Source: Aequorivita sp. CIP111184
GTDB taxonomy: Bacteria; Bacteroidota; Bacteroidia; Flavobacteriales; Flavobacteriaceae
Assembly (NCBI RefSeq): GCF_900489465.1
Contig: NZ_UEFQ01000020.1
Span: forward strand, 62,001-126,000
Reading direction: 5' to 3'
Length of the DNA: 64,000 bases
The first letter of the stretch is position 1. Every line of letters begins with the position of its first letter. The notes below the pieces were generated by a model. That model did no database searches. It saw only the letters and a program-made list of their open reading frames with translations, and was not told where the DNA came from. Below, in pieces: positions 26,875 through 36,199 of the stretch. Position numbers and translations under genes: made by a program.

Positions 26875-28716
26875 ATGAAGCATTTTTACGTAGCCATTCT
26901 CTTTTTCGTCTTCCCCATTTCCTTGCTTTCACAAACCAAAGAAGTAGAAAAGCTTAACTCCCAAATAAAAAATACGGTATTTAAAAAGCCCGATTCCGCT
27001 AAGGTCTATCTCTTGCGATTGTTGGGAAAATCTTCTGATCTCCACGATACCGTGGTAGCCAAAACCTACAGTAATCTAGGAATTACCTACACCCAATTGG
27101 GAATCTTGGATTCTTCGGAATATTATTTTAATAAGGGAATTGAAATAGCACAGGGCCAAGCCTTAATTACCGCAAGACTGTATTCAAACTTATCAGTTAC
27201 ACTGCGAACTGCTTCCCGCTATTCCGAATCTTTGGAAGCTTTAAAAAAATCCTTAGCGCTATACAGAAAGGCAAAATTCATAGATGGGGAGGCAATTGTA
27301 TATGGAGAAATGGCGTCTAATTATAATTATATGCTACAGCCCGAAAAGGCAATAATTTATTTAAAAAAAGCTATTGCCATTTTCAATAAAACCGGTAACG
27401 ACAGAGAGGTTTATATCATAAAACAAAAATTGGGGAATTTTTATTTCAATAATGGGAACTACGTTTTCGCCAAGGATATTTTTGAAGAGCTGCTTCCTAT
27501 TTTTGCTAAGGAAAAAGGGCTCAATTATTATTATACACTTATGAATTATGGCCAGTGCCTGATGGCATTGGAAGAATATTCAAGCGCAGAAAAGGCATTG
27601 TTGGAAACGGAGGCTGGCTTAAGAAGATTAGAAAACCTGGAGCATAGGTTGCTCACCACTAGTTTATTGGGAAAACTATATGGTATCACCAATAGATCAA
27701 AAGAAGCTATCAGTAATTTAAAAGAAGCCTATGAAGGGCTTTATGAAATTAATTCGCCGCGTTTTACGGAAGTAGCCGCTGAATACTTAAAGGTTTTAAA
27801 CAAAGTGCAAGATTATAAAACTGCGCTTATTGTTATTAATAGTGTAAAGCCAGTACTCAACACACGGTTGAAAATGAACGCGGACAATGAGATTCTCTTA
27901 TTACAAAATGCAATTATTACCTATAATGCAAAAAAGTTATTTGAGGAATCGGTGCCCATGTATGAACGGGTAGATTTTTTAAAAGATTCCTTAAATAATG
28001 CAAACAATGTTCTTAAGATAAATGAATTGCAGGAGGAGTACCAAAATAAGCTCCAACGCGAAAAAAATATTTCACTTTCAAAGAATAATGCACTATTGGT
28101 TGAGAATAACACAAAACAGCAAAACATCATCTTTTTAACGCTATTCACCCTTGCCTTGGTTTCTGCTATTCCATTTATAATATACTATACCAATAAAAAT
28201 AAAATAGCGATTCAAAAGACTGCAGTAGAAAACTTGGAAAAGTCGCATATCGCCCTCCAAGAGAAACAGGAATTAGAACATGAATTGTTTGAGGAGCGCG
28301 AAAAAACATTGGCAGATAAGGAACGTGAACTTATAGCGATATCTTTGGAGATGGCCGATTTACAAAATCAGGTTACTGAATTATTAGATAACAGACAGAA
28401 CAAAGAAGCTTCAAACGAAATTGCCTCCCAAATTACCAACATCTTCAATCAAAAGAATTATTGGAAACACTTTAAAACCAAGTTTGTGGAGGTACATCCC
28501 GAGTTTGGGCAGAATCTTATACAGATGTTTCCGATGCTTTCAGACAACGATATTGCATTTTGTTCCCTCTTAAAACTTCAACTTACCAACAAGGAAATTG
28601 CCTCCCTCATGGGAATTAGCCACCAAAGTGTAATTTCAAAAAAATATAGAATTAAAAGGAAAATGGCACTTCAGGATGACGATGTTTCGTTTGAAAATTT
28701 AATTCGTGATCTATAA
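26875..28716 (+). CDS. TPR-containing membrane regulator with C-terminal LuxR-like HTH
   Basis: 613 aa: signal peptide or anchor (MKHFYVAILFFVFPISLLSQ), about seven tetratricopeptide repeats (residues 45-350), one membrane segment (about 417-438, IIFLTLFTLALVSAIPFIIYY), a long coiled coil (445-515) and a C-terminal helix-turn-helix (about 555-600, LSDNDIAFCSLLKLQLTNKE then IASLMGISHQSVISKKYRIK). This one-component architecture is common in Flavobacteriaceae. Periplasmic TPRs sense a partner, and the cytoplasmic HTH, related to LuxR/sigma-4 type helices, binds DNA. The start follows the -7 promoter element. The giant adhesin gene lies 470 bases downstream and may be a target, but only position suggests it. 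Confidence 0.85.
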   Translation: MKHFYVAILFFVFPISLLSQTKEVEKLNSQIKNTVFKKPDSAKVYLLRLLGKSSDLHDTVVAKTYSNLGITYTQLGILDSSEYYFNKGIEIAQGQALITARLYSNLSVTLRTASRYSESLEALKKSLALYRKAKFIDGEAIVYGEMASNYNYMLQPEKAIIYLKKAIAIFNKTGNDREVYIIKQKLGNFYFNNGNYVFAKDIFEELLPIFAKEKGLNYYYTLMNYGQCLMALEEYSSAEKALLETEAGLRRLENLEHRLLTTSLLGKLYGITNRSKEAISNLKEAYEGLYEINSPRFTEVAAEYLKVLNKVQDYKTALIVINSVKPVLNTRLKMNADNEILLLQNAIITYNAKKLFEESVPMYERVDFLKDSLNNANNVLKINELQEEYQNKLQREKNISLSKNNALLVENNTKQQNIIFLTLFTLALVSAIPFIIYYTNKNKIAIQKTAVENLEKSHIALQEKQELEHELFEEREKTLADKERELIAISLEMADLQNQVTELLDNRQNKEASNEIASQITNIFNQKNYWKHFKTKFVEVHPEFGQNLIQMFPMLSDNDIAFCSLLKLQLTNKEIASLMGISHQSVISKKYRIKRKMALQDDDVSFENLIRDL

Positions 28717-29187
28717 AACATTCAATTAAAGAATGACAATTTAAATTTTATCCCGCATTTTCTGTCTTTCGCCCGATTGTACCATCTTCAGTTTTAAATG
28801 GGCACCTATAATTTCTAAAATATAGTGCAATAGACACATTAAATTCCCAAATAATTGATTTATAGTTTCTTAAAGTCAATCCTTCCATTTAAGATTTCTA
28901 TAGTTTTTAAAACTATCTATATTTTATCTATATGATTTGTTTTTATTTCTCCCAAAATCATCATTTATTTGCCCAGCAATGTTAAAAAATTTAACTTTTA
29001 GATTTACCCAAATCTTTTAAAACCTATTTATGCTAAGATGTCTTTTTTTCTTATCTGACGTTTCAATTCTTTTACAATTTTGCGCTACAGGCGTTCCTAC
29101 CTCCACAATTTATTTTGGATTTCCCTTCATTGGGGAAAAAGCTTCTTAACAATTTCTTCAATATAAAATCAAATTAATATTCTACTT
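28717..29187. other. Long leader region before the giant adhesin gene
   Basis: 471 AT-rich bases (about 28% GC by eye). No open frame and no clean terminator or TAnnTTTG near the ATG was found. The length leaves room for regulatory sites of the adhesin gene. Confidence 0.45.
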
Positions 29188-32100
29188 ATGAATCGAAAAA
29201 ATTACTCAAAATTTTTAACAACCAATTTTATCCATTTATTTCATCTTAGGAAATTCATGCTCCTAATAATGGTCTTCTTAACCACTTTGTTTGAGGTTAA
29301 TGCCCAATCCCCTGACTGCTTTATAAATTTAGGGTTAAATTCTTGGAGTGTTGAAGGTGATCCTACAAATGGAAATTGGGTACCTGCCCCAGATGGGAGC
29401 AGCGTGCTTCAAACAGTAAATAGTAATCCGTCCTTTTATGTGAGTAACGCTGATTATTTCAACACCACCATTCAAGGTGAGTTTAGAGTAGAAACTACCA
29501 GTGATGATGACTTTATCGGTTTTGTGATTGGCTACCAATCTCCGAACACTACTACACCCAACGATGAATACAATTTCATTCTTTTTGATTGGAAACAGGC
29601 AGCTCAGTCTGCTGGAAGTTGTACTGCACCCGCTGCCATACGCCTCTCACGGATTCAGGGTACTTCTACAGATTTCATCTCTACATTTTGGTGCCAAAAC
29701 AGTGCAATCAATGAAGTGCTTGGAACCAATTCAAGCTTGGGGGGATGGGCAGACAATACCCTCTATACCTTTCAAGTGCAATATGGCGCCAGCAATATTA
29801 GTGTATGGATAAATGGCACTCTAATTTTTGATGTAGACGGCACCTATACTACGGGTCGTTTTGGTTTTTATAATTTTTCCCAAGAAGCGGTACGCTACCA
29901 GAATTTTTCGCTTCCTTTTTCTACGGTTATCAATAAAACCGATGTTAGTTGTTTAGGAGCAAGTGATGGAACGGCTACTGCCGTTGCCTCCGATTTTGCA
30001 ACACCTCCCTACGATTACTTATGGGATACAGGCGCAACTACGGAAACTATAGTTGGATTAGCTCCCGGCACCTATTCGGTAACTGTTACCTCCCAAGAAG
30101 GTTGTACCACTACAGAATCGGTAAACATTATAACTACCCCAGATACCGAAGATCCAAGTGTGTCCGTTAACTCACCATTTTCTGTTACTTTGGATGCAAC
30201 TGGGAATGCTTCAATTTCAGTTTCTGACATTGAAGTTAGCAGTAGCGATAACTGCGGAATAGCTTCTAAAACCCTGAGCAAAACAAGTTTTGATTGCTCC
30301 AATACGGGCACTAATAATATTAACTATACTGTTACAGATAATAGTGGAAATAGTACAGTAATACCGGTAACGGTTACTGTAACAGATAATATTAACCCAG
30401 TTGCACAAGCCCAGGACCTAATACTTCAATTAACCGATCCCACTGGACTTACAATTACTCCAGCTATGGTTGACAATGGCAGTACAGACAACTGTACTTT
30501 TACACTATCATTGAGTAAAACCACTTTTGATTGTAGCGATATTGGTACGCAGACTGTAACCTTAACAGCAACTGATGCCAGCGGAAATGTGAATACAACA
30601 AACGCAGATATTACGATTACCGCACCAGAACCCTTTGTGGTTACCTCAGCGGGAGCAACTCAAATGGGTGATATTAGCACCTTTACTACGGTTGATCCCA
30701 CCATCGCAATTACTTATAATGGAAATGCAGACGGAGCCTTGGTTTCCATCTCCAATAATTTCTATTCAGGAGATGAATTGGCCCTGGATCCAGGATACAC
30801 CATTCCGGGAGGAGTAAGCGTTAATTATAACAGTTCTACGGGAGTTTTTACCATAATAGGAACCTTAACTGATACTGATTTGGAAACCTTATTCCAAAAT
30901 ATTCAGTTCCGTACAACAAGCGGTAACACCTCTGAACGTACTATTGAATTTATTATAGGAGGCAGCGTGTCTAACCCTGATAACAACCACTATTACGAAT
31001 ATGTAAACCAAAGTCTTTCTTGGGTGCAGGCAAAAGCTGCCGCAGCTACAAGAACCCTTTATGGTCTTCAAGGATATTTGGCCACTTCTACCTCTGCTGA
31101 AGAAAACAACTTTATAAAAACAAAGTTAACAGATGACGGTTGGCTTGGTGGCTCTGATGAGTTCAGCCAAATAAATCAAGCAGTGGGAAGCCCACTTTAT
31201 GCAAACCAAGCAGCAGCAGAAAATAACTGGTATTGGATAACGGGACCTGAAGCAGGAACACAAATGTCTTTTGGAAGCAATCCATTGCCTGGCCAATACG
31301 TAAATTGGAATCCTAGCGAACCAAATAATTCAGGAGGTACCGAAGATTATATGCAAATATATTTTGCCAATGATGGCCGTTGGAACGATCTAGGAACAGG
31401 CCAAAGCATGGGTTATATTGTGGAATATGGAGGTCTTGCGGGAGATCAGTCATGTTTTTCCTTTTCCAATAACAAAATAGTATTACTTAACCATGCGCCG
31501 ATAATTGATCCCATTGCAAATGTAGCGGGATGTCCCGGAAGTAGCTTTACCCAGAATGTTACAATTTCAGACGTGGAGGATGCCGTTACAGATCTTACAG
31601 TTACTGTAGCTTCTAATAATCAGACTTTGGTTCAAGACACTAATCTATCCGTTAGTTATGACGGCACCAACTTTGTTGTAACAGGTACTTCAGAGGCCGG
31701 AATACAAAGCAGTGCAGTTATCACTGTAACAGCTACTGATACAGGAGGTCTTTCCACGAATGGAAGTTTCACTTTTACTGCAGAAGATACTGAAGCACCA
31801 ATAGCTGTATGTCTTGGCTCTACTCCAATATACGTAGGCTCTTTTAGGGTTAGCGATGGCCCTTCTTGGGTTACCAATCCTCCCGTTTATAATGCCCAAG
31901 AAACCGCAGCCCTTATTTTTGGTGGAAATCCTTCAGATTATGCCGTATCTATTGATCCGAATACAACCGACCCAAACACTATTACCCATACAGCCTGGAC
32001 TGATAGTTGGGGCGATGGTTTTGCCATTAATGCTGAAGGTTATAGTTTAGATACAGGCGCACCCGGTTATAATGATCCCGGAGACTACGATACCGCAGTA

Positions 32101-34119
32101 TCTTCTTGGGTGAATGACCATGTTGATTTAACAAAAGTAAATTATGTGTGGACAGCCGCGACGCCACTAGTTGTGCAGTTAGATGGCAATGGCCAAGCCG
32201 TATTGGATGCTGCCGATGTAGACGGAGGCAGTACTGACAATTGTGGAATTGCTAGCATAACGGTAAGTCCAAATAACTTCAGCTGCGCCGATATAGGGCC
32301 AAATACCGTAACACTAACGGTAACCGATGTTAATGGCAATAGTTCTACCTGTAGCTCTACAGTAATGGTGGAAGACAATATAGCTCCAACGGCAATATGC
32401 CAGCCCATTACTGTGCAGCTTGACGCTACTGGCAACGTTTCCATAACGCCTGCTGATGTGGATGGTGGTTCATCTGATGCCTGCGGAATTGCAAGTACAA
32501 CTATTGATGTTTCATCATTCGATTGCTCTAACATAGGAACGAACAATGTGGTGCTTACAGTAACCGATAATAACGGAAACGTTTCTACTTGTACCGCAGT
32601 GGTCACGGTTGAAGATACTATCGCTCCAATTATAGCATGTCCTGCAAATATTATTGCAAATACCGATCTAGGTGAGTGCTCTTCATTTGCTTATTTTACC
32701 GAACCATTTGTTCTGGATAACTGTAGCATTGACACAGTAGTTCAAACTGCGGGACTTCCAAGCGGAAGCCAGTTCCCAGTTGGCGTGAACACGATTGAGT
32801 TCACCGCCACCGATGTAAACGGAAACGTAAGCACTTGTAGCTTTACCATTACGGTGATCGACAACGAGGCGCCTGTAGCAGTTTGCCAGAACATCACCAT
32901 TCAGTTGGATACCGCTGGTAACGCAGCTATAGTTGCAGCAGATGTGGACGGTGGCAGCACCGACCAATGTGGTGTGGCTACTATTTCAATAGATATGGAT
33001 ACGTTTGATTGTTCCAATGTTGGGGACAACAACGTAATCCTAACAGTTACCGATGTAAACGGAAATACAAGTACGTGTACCGCCATCGTAACGGTAGAAG
33101 ATGTAACCGCCCCAGTGGTAGCCTGTCAGAACCTTACCGTGGAACTTGATCCTGTAACGGGAACGGTTACCATAGCCGGAACTGATATAGACAATGGCTC
33201 TACCGATACCTGTGGCATTGCGAGCTATGATCTTGATATAGATACCTTCGATTGCTCGAACATAGGAGACAACACTGTAATACTGACCGTAACCGATGTA
33301 AACGGAAATACTGAAACTTGTACCGCCATCGTAACGGTGGAGGACAATACAAGTCCGGTACTTGTATGTCAGGACTTCACATTGGAACTTGGAGCAGATG
33401 GCACCGCCACCCTTGACCTAAGCGATGTGATAGCGAGCAACGATGATGCCTGTGGTATCTTTACAGTAGCCGTGGACATTACACAGTTCAGCTGTGCCGA
33501 TATTGGTACTCCTGTAACCGTTCAGATCTTCAGCCAAGACAACAACGGCAACCTTGCCACTTGTACTGCGGTTGTAACCGTGGTTGATAACCTTGCGCCG
33601 GTGGTTACTTGTCCAGCAGACCAAACGGTAGATCCAGGTCAGGGGAACTTGTTCTATATTGTTCCTGATTATTTCGCAACGGGAGAGGCAACGGCAGTAG
33701 ACAACTGTACCGATCCTGTTACCGTTACCACTCAGGACCCGGCCGCGGGAACGACGCTTTCCGATGGAACTTATACCATCACGCTAACCGCAACAGATGC
33801 GTATGGCAATATTGGAACCTGCGAGTTTGAGCTTGTTGTGGATAGTGTACTTGGCACGGGAGGCAACAATCAGAGCCTTGGAAGCATCGCGATGTATCCC
33901 AACCCCGCAAAAGGAAATGTAACCATCGGCAACCCACAGAGCCTAGAGCTTGAGCGTGCTGATATTTATGACCTAACGGGAAGATTGGTGCAGTCGTTCA
34001 ACTTAAAGGGAATGGCAACTGCCAAGACCTTAAACGTAGATAATCTTGCTGCCGCTACCTATGTAGTGATCATCAAAGGCAAAAACGGTCAGATAACCAA
34101 GCGCCTGTTAAAAGAATAG
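29188..34119 (+). CDS. Giant multidomain adhesin with C-type lectin, SprB and HYR-like repeats, T9SS tail
   Basis: 1643 aa. A long N-terminal leader ends near FEVNAQ (residue 40). A lectin/LamG-like domain follows (about 42-245, including FRVETTSDDDFIGFVIGYQ), then an SprB repeat (about 247-314, CLGASDGTATA, YLWDTGATTETI, LAPGTYSVTVT), several HYR/beta-sandwich units, a C-type lectin domain (about 600-750, YVNWNPSEPNNSGGTEDYMQ, GRWNDL), and a series of about 80-residue units with DNCG/DxCGIAS and TVTDVNGNxSTC (about 990-1475). A T9SS type A sorting domain closes it (about 1565-1643, MYPNPAKGNV). It is predicted to be a cell-surface adhesin, possibly for carbohydrate or surface attachment and gliding. 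The repeats after about 32.7 kb look more GC-rich than the rest. Confidence 0.88.
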   Translation: MNRKNYSKFLTTNFIHLFHLRKFMLLIMVFLTTLFEVNAQSPDCFINLGLNSWSVEGDPTNGNWVPAPDGSSVLQTVNSNPSFYVSNADYFNTTIQGEFRVETTSDDDFIGFVIGYQSPNTTTPNDEYNFILFDWKQAAQSAGSCTAPAAIRLSRIQGTSTDFISTFWCQNSAINEVLGTNSSLGGWADNTLYTFQVQYGASNISVWINGTLIFDVDGTYTTGRFGFYNFSQEAVRYQNFSLPFSTVINKTDVSCLGASDGTATAVASDFATPPYDYLWDTGATTETIVGLAPGTYSVTVTSQEGCTTTESVNIITTPDTEDPSVSVNSPFSVTLDATGNASISVSDIEVSSSDNCGIASKTLSKTSFDCSNTGTNNINYTVTDNSGNSTVIPVTVTVTDNINPVAQAQDLILQLTDPTGLTITPAMVDNGSTDNCTFTLSLSKTTFDCSDIGTQTVTLTATDASGNVNTTNADITITAPEPFVVTSAGATQMGDISTFTTVDPTIAITYNGNADGALVSISNNFYSGDELALDPGYTIPGGVSVNYNSSTGVFTIIGTLTDTDLETLFQNIQFRTTSGNTSERTIEFIIGGSVSNPDNNHYYEYVNQSLSWVQAKAAAATRTLYGLQGYLATSTSAEENNFIKTKLTDDGWLGGSDEFSQINQAVGSPLYANQAAAENNWYWITGPEAGTQMSFGSNPLPGQYVNWNPSEPNNSGGTEDYMQIYFANDGRWNDLGTGQSMGYIVEYGGLAGDQSCFSFSNNKIVLLNHAPIIDPIANVAGCPGSSFTQNVTISDVEDAVTDLTVTVASNNQTLVQDTNLSVSYDGTNFVVTGTSEAGIQSSAVITVTATDTGGLSTNGSFTFTAEDTEAPIAVCLGSTPIYVGSFRVSDGPSWVTNPPVYNAQETAALIFGGNPSDYAVSIDPNTTDPNTITHTAWTDSWGDGFAINAEGYSLDTGAPGYNDPGDYDTAVSSWVNDHVDLTKVNYVWTAATPLVVQLDGNGQAVLDAADVDGGSTDNCGIASITVSPNNFSCADIGPNTVTLTVTDVNGNSSTCSSTVMVEDNIAPTAICQPITVQLDATGNVSITPADVDGGSSDACGIASTTIDVSSFDCSNIGTNNVVLTVTDNNGNVSTCTAVVTVEDTIAPIIACPANIIANTDLGECSSFAYFTEPFVLDNCSIDTVVQTAGLPSGSQFPVGVNTIEFTATDVNGNVSTCSFTITVIDNEAPVAVCQNITIQLDTAGNAAIVAADVDGGSTDQCGVATISIDMDTFDCSNVGDNNVILTVTDVNGNTSTCTAIVTVEDVTAPVVACQNLTVELDPVTGTVTIAGTDIDNGSTDTCGIASYDLDIDTFDCSNIGDNTVILTVTDVNGNTETCTAIVTVEDNTSPVLVCQDFTLELGADGTATLDLSDVIASNDDACGIFTVAVDITQFSCADIGTPVTVQIFSQDNNGNLATCTAVVTVVDNLAPVVTCPADQTVDPGQGNLFYIVPDYFATGEATAVDNCTDPVTVTTQDPAAGTTLSDGTYTITLTATDAYGNIGTCEFELVVDSVLGTGGNNQSLGSIAMYPNPAKGNVTIGNPQSLELERADIYDLTGRLVQSFNLKGMATAKTLNVDNLAAATYVVIIKGKNGQITKRLLKE

Positions 34120-34136
34120 TTTTCTTTTAAAATTCA

Positions 34137-34172
34137 TAAAAAACCCCTTGTGCAAATTGTACAAGGGGTTTT
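34137..34172 (+). terminator. Terminator of the adhesin gene
   Basis: AAAACCCCTTGT, seven-base loop, ACAAGGGGTTTT followed by a T-rich stretch, 18 bases after the stop. Confidence 0.88.
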
Positions 34173-34273
34173 GTTTTTTTTGTAGAGGTGGAAACAATCA
34201 AACCCAGAAGAGTGTGATTTTAAAAAGACTGCGCGCACCCTGACATCTTGTTTCATAATGACATTCCAATATC

Positions 34274-34303
34274 ACCCTGAGTAGCCTGTCCTGAGCATTT
34301 CGA
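34274..34303. repeat. REP-like dispersed element, second type (copy 1)
   Basis: Starts ACCCTGAGTAGCCTGTCCTG and continues to TTCGA; a close copy is at 54786-54816. Words like this, rich in CTGAGC and TCGA, are scattered in non-coding DNA of many bacteria. Confidence 0.5.
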
Positions 34304-34420
34304 CCTTGGTTTATCCTTTGCTAAGGGTTTGCACAAAATGGTATCCAGTGACAGCATTTACCCACTTTTGACTGCTTTTCACCAAAATTGCAAGCAAGCC
34401 TATTTTTGTTTTCCAGGCGC

Positions 34421-34497
34421 TTTGTTCGAGTGTTGTTCGAATGCTGTTCGTATTTTGTTCGAATAGAGGGCCGTTTCTTCGAACAATGTTCGAACAA
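34421..34497. repeat. Phased 11-bp TTCGA repeats forming an imperfect inverted repeat
   Basis: TTCGA/T begins at 34425, 34436, 34447 and 34458 (exactly 11 bases apart), then at 34478 and 34489 (again 11 apart). The left block 34421-34441 and the reverse complement of 34478-34497 agree at about 18 of 20 positions, so the whole can fold into a hairpin. It is non-coding and lies between the adhesin terminator and the purine-rich repeat. Confidence 0.7.
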
Positions 34498-34499
34498 GT

Positions 34500-34655
34500 A
34501 TGGGAGAAGGGTCGAAGGACGAGGGACGAGGGACGAGCGACGAGGGACGAAGTACGAAGTGCGAAATGGGAAGTGGGAAGGACGAGCTTCGAGTGACGAA
34601 GTACGAAATACGAAATACGAAGTACGAGCGATAAAGTGGGAAGCGAGCGGTTTTT
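34500..34655. repeat. Purine-rich degenerate repeat (GACGA/TACGAA words)
   Basis: About 155 bases made almost only of variants of GACGAGG, TACGAAG, TGCGAAA and TGGGAAG. The units are 6-9 bases and irregular. Similar words occur at 46311-46330 and 48190-48240 and, on the other strand, at 47755-47815. Open frames across it are compositional artefacts. Confidence 0.7.
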
Positions 34656-34835
34656 TGGTGGTAGATAAGGATTTCCTTACGGTCGCTTAAATTTTTGTTT
34701 ATATTTTTGAATGGATAACTCAAGATATATTACAGCGATAAATACGCAAATCACGAACCACAAGTAAGATTGAGATAATATATTTGGGAAAGCCAAATAC
34801 CAAATAAAATTGGCGAAAATTAAATTTATTTCAGA

Positions 34836-35279
34836 ATGAAACTGCTACCAAACGAAGAGCAACTCTTAATATCAAAAAATAAGAAAATGATTTTAACCAA
34901 TCATCGAGTTCAGATGGTTGAGAGTGAATGGGGACAATCTAGTTCGATTACTATTTTTCTTGAGGATATCAGTTCAATAGAGACAAAATTCAAGAACGAT
35001 ATCTGGCTTCTAATTCTGGCGCCATTAATTATTTTAAGTGGTTTTTTCCTCGGTGATTTTTATATTGGTGAGATAGCCACTCTAGCCGGAATTACATTGG
35101 GGGTTTTATGTCTTGGAATATGGTGGGCTACTCGAAAACGTTTAATTTCTATTTCCTCAAACGGAGGTTCCCAACTTAACTTCGCTCCACGCGGCATGGA
35201 TATTGATAAAATTAATGACTTGGTTCAGGCAATTTTGATTGCAAAACAGGCAAGGGTTGATCAACTACATAAAGTTTAA
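34836..35279 (+). CDS. Small membrane protein with PH-like segments
   Basis: 147 aa. The N-terminal strands (LPNEEQLLISKNKKMILTNH then RVQMVE) resemble the start of bacterial PH-like domains that open with a promoter-proximal 'LTNHRV' motif. Two hydrophobic segments follow (about 67-84 and 88-105), then a C-terminal strand-helix part (KRLISISSNGGSQLNF...INDLVQAILIAKQ) that would complete the PH fold. No close family name can be given. It precedes the 19-residue-repeat protein by 45 bases on the same strand, so the two may be co-transcribed. Confidence 0.65.
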   Translation: MKLLPNEEQLLISKNKKMILTNHRVQMVESEWGQSSSITIFLEDISSIETKFKNDIWLLILAPLIILSGFFLGDFYIGEIATLAGITLGVLCLGIWWATRKRLISISSNGGSQLNFAPRGMDIDKINDLVQAILIAKQARVDQLHKV

Positions 35280-35324
35280 TTTAGGCCTTCTAAGAAATGG
35301 GCAACAATAAAATGATACTTTTTT

Positions 35325-35762
35325 ATGAAAGTGAAATTTTTACTACTATTCATTTTTATTCCTGCTATGCTATTAAGTCAAGAATATATACGCCAAGGGA
35401 AAGGCTGTTACAATGAGGTACTATATACCTGGGATGGAAACTATTTAAGGCAAGGGAAAGGAAGTTATAATACAGTACTTTATACGATAGATGAGGAATA
35501 CATCCGTATCGGAAAAGGAGCCTATAATACTGTTTTATATACGTGGGATGGGCATTACCTTCGGCAAGGAAAGGGTGCTTATAACACGGTTCTGCTCACT
35601 TGGGATGGAAAGTATATTCGTGAAGGAAAAGGGAAATACAATACCGTGCTTTACACTTGGGATGGCACTTACTTAAGACAAGGGAAGGGGGATTACAATA
35701 CGGTTATTTATACTATTACAGAACCAGTTCCTGTTGTTGTTTTGATGTTGTTGGGGGTTTAA
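35325..35762 (+). CDS. Secreted protein with six 19-residue YLRQGKG-YNTVLYTWDG repeats
   Basis: 145 aa with signal peptide (MKVKFLLLFIFIPAMLLSQ). Residues 21-134 are six perfect-length 19-aa repeats (DNA 35385-35726, 57-base period). The consensus is YxRxGKGxYNTVLYTWDGx, with aromatic residues at fixed positions. Residues 135-145 (VPVVVLMLLGV) are hydrophobic. The repeat suggests a solenoid or beta-strand ladder; the motif is reminiscent of short YD-type repeats but I do not recognise a named family. The function is unknown. It lies between a PH-like membrane protein and an hsdM remnant facing it. Confidence 0.72.
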   Translation: MKVKFLLLFIFIPAMLLSQEYIRQGKGCYNEVLYTWDGNYLRQGKGSYNTVLYTIDEEYIRIGKGAYNTVLYTWDGHYLRQGKGAYNTVLLTWDGKYIREGKGKYNTVLYTWDGTYLRQGKGDYNTVIYTITEPVPVVVLMLLGV

Positions 35763-35769
35763 ATAGCTG

Positions 35770-35955
35770 TCAAAATTTCATGCCCTGTGGAATTGTAATA
35801 GGCGCATACGGCTGTCCCGCCCATTTATCGCTTATATATTTTAGAATGAGCATTACCAATACATAATCTTTGTATTGGCTGGCGTCCAATCCGCCTCTTA
35901 GCTCGTAGCAACTCGCCCAAAGGGAGCTGTATAATTCTGATTTTTTTATTGCCAT
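35770..35955 (-). pseudogene. hsdM: N-terminal stub of a type I restriction-modification methyltransferase (HsdM)
   Basis: The 61 codons read MAIKKSELYSSLWASCYELR then GG-DASQYKDYVLVMLILKYISDK and YAPITIPQG, which is the conserved HsdM N-terminal domain start of type I R-M systems. A functional HsdM is about 500 aa or more. Here the frame stops directly after the IPxG segment, and no methylase catalytic motifs (NPPF/Y), hsdS or hsdR follow. This is therefore a remnant of a lost R-M locus. The stub keeps an intact start, so a short peptide could still be made. Confidence 0.8.
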
Positions 35956-36027
35956 TTATAGTTTTTGGTATGATGTAATGTATAAACAAATCGCTTGGTT
36001 TGTAGGACGATTTATGAAAGTGAAATA

Positions 36028-36055
36028 AAACCGATGGTGAAATCACCATCGGTTT
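36028..36055 (-). terminator. Terminator of the seven-gene minus-strand operon
   Basis: A perfect 12-base stem (AAACCGATGGTG / CACCATCGGTTT) with a four-base loop; on the minus strand it is followed by TTATTTC. It lies 14 bases after the last small gene. Confidence 0.85.
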
Positions 36056-36068
36056 CCTAAGAGATTAT

Positions 36069-36173
36069 TTACTCCTCTCCCTTATACTCATCGTTATTAG
36101 GGTTTAATTGATCTGAATGATTATCCAAATCATCTTGGGTAGGCTCATAACCTTCCTTAAATCCATTAGCCAT
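36069..36173 (-). CDS. 34-residue acidic peptide
   Basis: ATG at 36173 to TAA at 36069: MANGFKEGYEPTQDDLDNHS, then DQLNPNNDEYKGEE. It is short, acidic and without membrane segments. It is the last gene before the operon terminator and lies 26 bases after the DUF6804 gene, on the same strand. The even codon use and placement support a real gene. The function is unknown. Confidence 0.55.
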   Translation of the reverse strand: MANGFKEGYEPTQDDLDNHSDQLNPNNDEYKGEE

Positions 36174-36199
36174 AGCTATTTATTTTAAAATGATGCCTA

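Noticed and set aside
34388-34723. Open frames of about 100 codons on both strands in the repeat region
   Set aside because: Their translations are low-complexity products of the GACGA/TACGAA and TTCGA repeats; no start signals.
35385-35726. Regular 57-bp repeats that could suggest a CRISPR or a minisatellite
   Set aside because: The repeats are in frame within a gene with a signal peptide, show silent differences, and have no unique spacers; they encode a 19-residue protein repeat.
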